Position numbers and translations under genes: made by a program. This document shows positions 62,877 through 64,000 of a stretch of 64,000 bases of DNA, in pieces. Every line of letters begins with the position of its first letter. Position 1 is the first letter of the stretch. A model generated the notes under the pieces. It was not told where the DNA came from and did not search any database. It saw nothing but the letters and a program-made list of their open reading frames with translations. The DNA is from Candidatus Onthenecus intestinigallinarum (GTDB lineage Bacteria > Bacillota > Clostridia > Christensenellales > Aristaeellaceae): contig DVFJ01000030.1 of assembly GCA_018713325.1 (NCBI GenBank), forward strand, positions 29,484 through 93,483. The letters are read 5' to 3'.

Positions 62877-63161
62877 TTGGACGGAGAGGTTTTCGGCATT
62901 GCGGCGTTCCGCTCGCGCCAGCAGGTGCTGCGCTTTGAGGGCGCGCTGCGGCGCGCGGGCATTCGCGCGCAGGTGGTCGCCACGCCGCGGGATGTGGCAA
63001 TCGGCTGCGGGCTGTCGGTGCGCTTTGAGACGGCGGATACGGATGCGGTGCTCGCCGCCTATGATCGGACGCGTCCGGGCAACCTGATCGGCTTTTATCA
63101 CGTGGACAGGCGCGGCGGCGGCCGTCCGGGGCTGTACCCCATCGACGTGCGGCGGGGTTGA
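62877..63161 (+). CDS. DUF3343 domain protein
   Basis: 94 residues from TTG 62877 with GGGAGG eight bases upstream. AFRSRQQVLRFEGALRRAGI, then VVATPRDVAIGCGLSVRFE with its single Cys and LIGFYHVDRRGGG, matches DUF3343, a small protein often found beside cysteine desulfurases and selenium-metabolism genes and thought to carry sulfur or selenium. Here it is divergent from such a desulfurase, which supports a shared pathway. Confidence 0.83.
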   Translation: MDGEVFGIAAFRSRQQVLRFEGALRRAGIRAQVVATPRDVAIGCGLSVRFETADTDAVLAAYDRTRPGNLIGFYHVDRRGGGRPGLYPIDVRRG

Positions 63162-63186
63162 AAAGGCGGGAAAAAGCGCGTATAAT
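63158..63186 (+). promoter_or_regulatory. promoter of nth
   Basis: TTGAAA at 63158-63163, overlapping the DUF3343 stop, and TATAAT at 63181-63186 with a 17-base spacer. Confidence 0.85.
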
Positions 63187-63218
63187 GGGGGAAAGACGCC
63201 GTAAGGGGGATGTCCACC

Positions 63219-63848
63219 ATGGACCGCAAGGAAGCGATACTCGCCGAGCTCGCCCGACTCTACCCGGATGCGAAGCCCGCGCTGCACTTTTCCAACGCCT
63301 ATGAGATGCTCGTGGCGACGGTACTCTCCGCGCAGTGCACGGACGTGCGGGTCAACATGGTGACGCCCGCGCTCTTTGCGGCCTATCCCGATGCGGCGCA
63401 TCTGGCGGCGGCGGAGCCAGCCGAGATCGAGCCGTACATCCGCTCCTGCGGCTTTTATCACCACAAGTCCCAGAACCTTGTCATGGCCGCGCGCGCCCTG
63501 GTGCGCGAGCACGGGGGTGAGGTGCCCAACGACTTTGAGGCGCTGCAGAAGCTGCCGGGCGTCGGGCGCAAGACGGCCAACGTCGTCATGGCCAACGCCT
63601 TCGGCGCGGACGCCATCGCGGTGGACACGCATGTATTCCGCGTGTCCAACCGGCTGGGGCTGGTGCATGCGGACGACGTGCTGCAGACCGAGCTGCAGCT
63701 GCAGCAGGTCATCCCTAAGGGCAGTTGGTCGGCCGCGCACCATTGGCTGATCTACCACGGCCGGCGCGTGTGCGCGGCGCGCAAGCCCGCGTGCGAGCGC
63801 TGCACGCTGCGGGCGCTTTGCGAGCATGCGCAGGCCGCGGCGCAATAA
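63219..63848 (+). CDS. nth: endonuclease III
   Basis: 209 residues. DNA glycosylase/AP lyase for oxidised pyrimidines. Helix-hairpin-helix with the catalytic Lys region (LPGVGRKTANVVMANAF), the catalytic Asp in AVDTHVFRVSNRLGL, and the [4Fe-4S] loop C-x6-C-x2-C-x5-C at the end (CAARKPACERCTLRALC). ATG 63219 has AAGGGGG at the right distance; ATG 63210 is too close. It has its own promoter. Confidence 0.97.
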   Translation: MDRKEAILAELARLYPDAKPALHFSNAYEMLVATVLSAQCTDVRVNMVTPALFAAYPDAAHLAAAEPAEIEPYIRSCGFYHHKSQNLVMAARALVREHGGEVPNDFEALQKLPGVGRKTANVVMANAFGADAIAVDTHVFRVSNRLGLVHADDVLQTELQLQQVIPKGSWSAAHHWLIYHGRRVCAARKPACERCTLRALCEHAQAAAQ

Positions 63849-63890
63849 GACGAAAAAACCCCCGGCGAAAATGGCAGAGGAGCATAAAGA

Positions 63891-63907
63891 AGTATTACGA
63901 AAATACT
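63891..63907. promoter_or_regulatory. second copy of the AGTATTACGAAAA motif
   Basis: AGTATT, five bases, AATACT forms a palindrome; its first 13 bases are identical to the operator-like sequence at 54237-54249. No promoter is clearly recognisable around it, and the next gene lies outside the window. Confidence 0.45.
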
Positions 63908-63935
63908 AACCTATGCCAAGTGAACGGGAAATAAG

Positions 63936-63980
63936 AAACCTCTATGTGAATGGACGAACCATTTGTATAGAGGTTTTCTT
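63936..63980 (+). terminator. terminator after nth
   Basis: AAACCTCTAT/ATAGAGGTTT, 10 bp, with an inner AATGG/CCATT helix, followed by TCTTTTG. The 150 bases after nth are AT-rich and contain no other gene. Confidence 0.8.
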
Positions 63981-64000
63981 TTGCTTCTTAAAATTTTTCA

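Overview
The window looks like chromosomal DNA of a GC-rich, low-motility-signature Clostridia-type Firmicute. Evidence: a perfect CIRCE heat-shock operator, three T-box tRNA-sensing leaders (metG, glyS, alaS), clean sigma-A promoters, strong Shine-Dalgarno sequences with frequent TTG/GTG starts, a DUF370 (RemB-like) gene directly before gyrB, a TSCPD protein, a TM1266-type hydrogenase regulator, DUF896, YwaF and moxR/DUF58 genes. No rRNA, tRNA, CRISPR array, phage or insertion sequence was found. Coding is dense; most long overlapping reading frames are GC-driven shadows of real genes.

Layout. 0-7 kb: mnmG divergent from remB-like/gyrB/gyrA, an origin-proximal type arrangement (no DnaA-box cluster seen). 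7-11 kb: a DMT exporter, a DUF4838 glycoside-hydrolase-like protein and, upstream of it, the decayed remains of a sugar ABC transporter (a solute-binding pseudogene and a permease tail). 11-17 kb: eis-like acetyltransferase/tadA/degV, the rpsF-ssb-rpsR operon and nagB-nagA. 17-25.5 kb: an MgtC protein, two duplicated membrane glycosyltransferases and a five-gene surface-polysaccharide cluster (two GT2, pyruvyl transferase, ABC-2 exporter). 25.5-31 kb: a two-component system, an MntR-like regulator and a GH127-like enzyme. 31-38 kb: CIRCE-controlled htpG, three GNATs, DUF896, a compositionally foreign T-box-controlled metG and an M20 hydrolase. 38-46 kb: rhaM, recQ, a moxR-DUF58-DUF4129 operon, a sugar isomerase-like gene, TSCPD, a propeller-like protein and YwaF. 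46-50 kb: a promoter, an unassigned leader RNA with terminator, a TM1266-like regulator, a NitT/TauT-type ABC transporter, a methyltransferase-like gene and a small pyrophosphatase-like gene. 50-60 kb: T-box glyS, lipase, ECF S component, an orphan GHKL kinase, a 974-residue repeat cell-wall protein and T-box alaS (short form). 60-64 kb: an autoregulated PadR/DUF2812 pair, DUF362, cysteine desulfurase/DUF3343 and nth.

Points that stand out: gyrA codes for Arg at the position of E. coli Ser83 through a rare AGA codon; metG is an AT-richer acquired gene of the MetRS2 look; the glyS T-box seems to have an ultrashort stem I; the RNA leader at 46.2 kb fits no riboswitch class I could match; a PadR promoter carries its operator exactly in the -35/-10 spacer; and a GH127-like enzyme appears to lack the paired catalytic cysteines.
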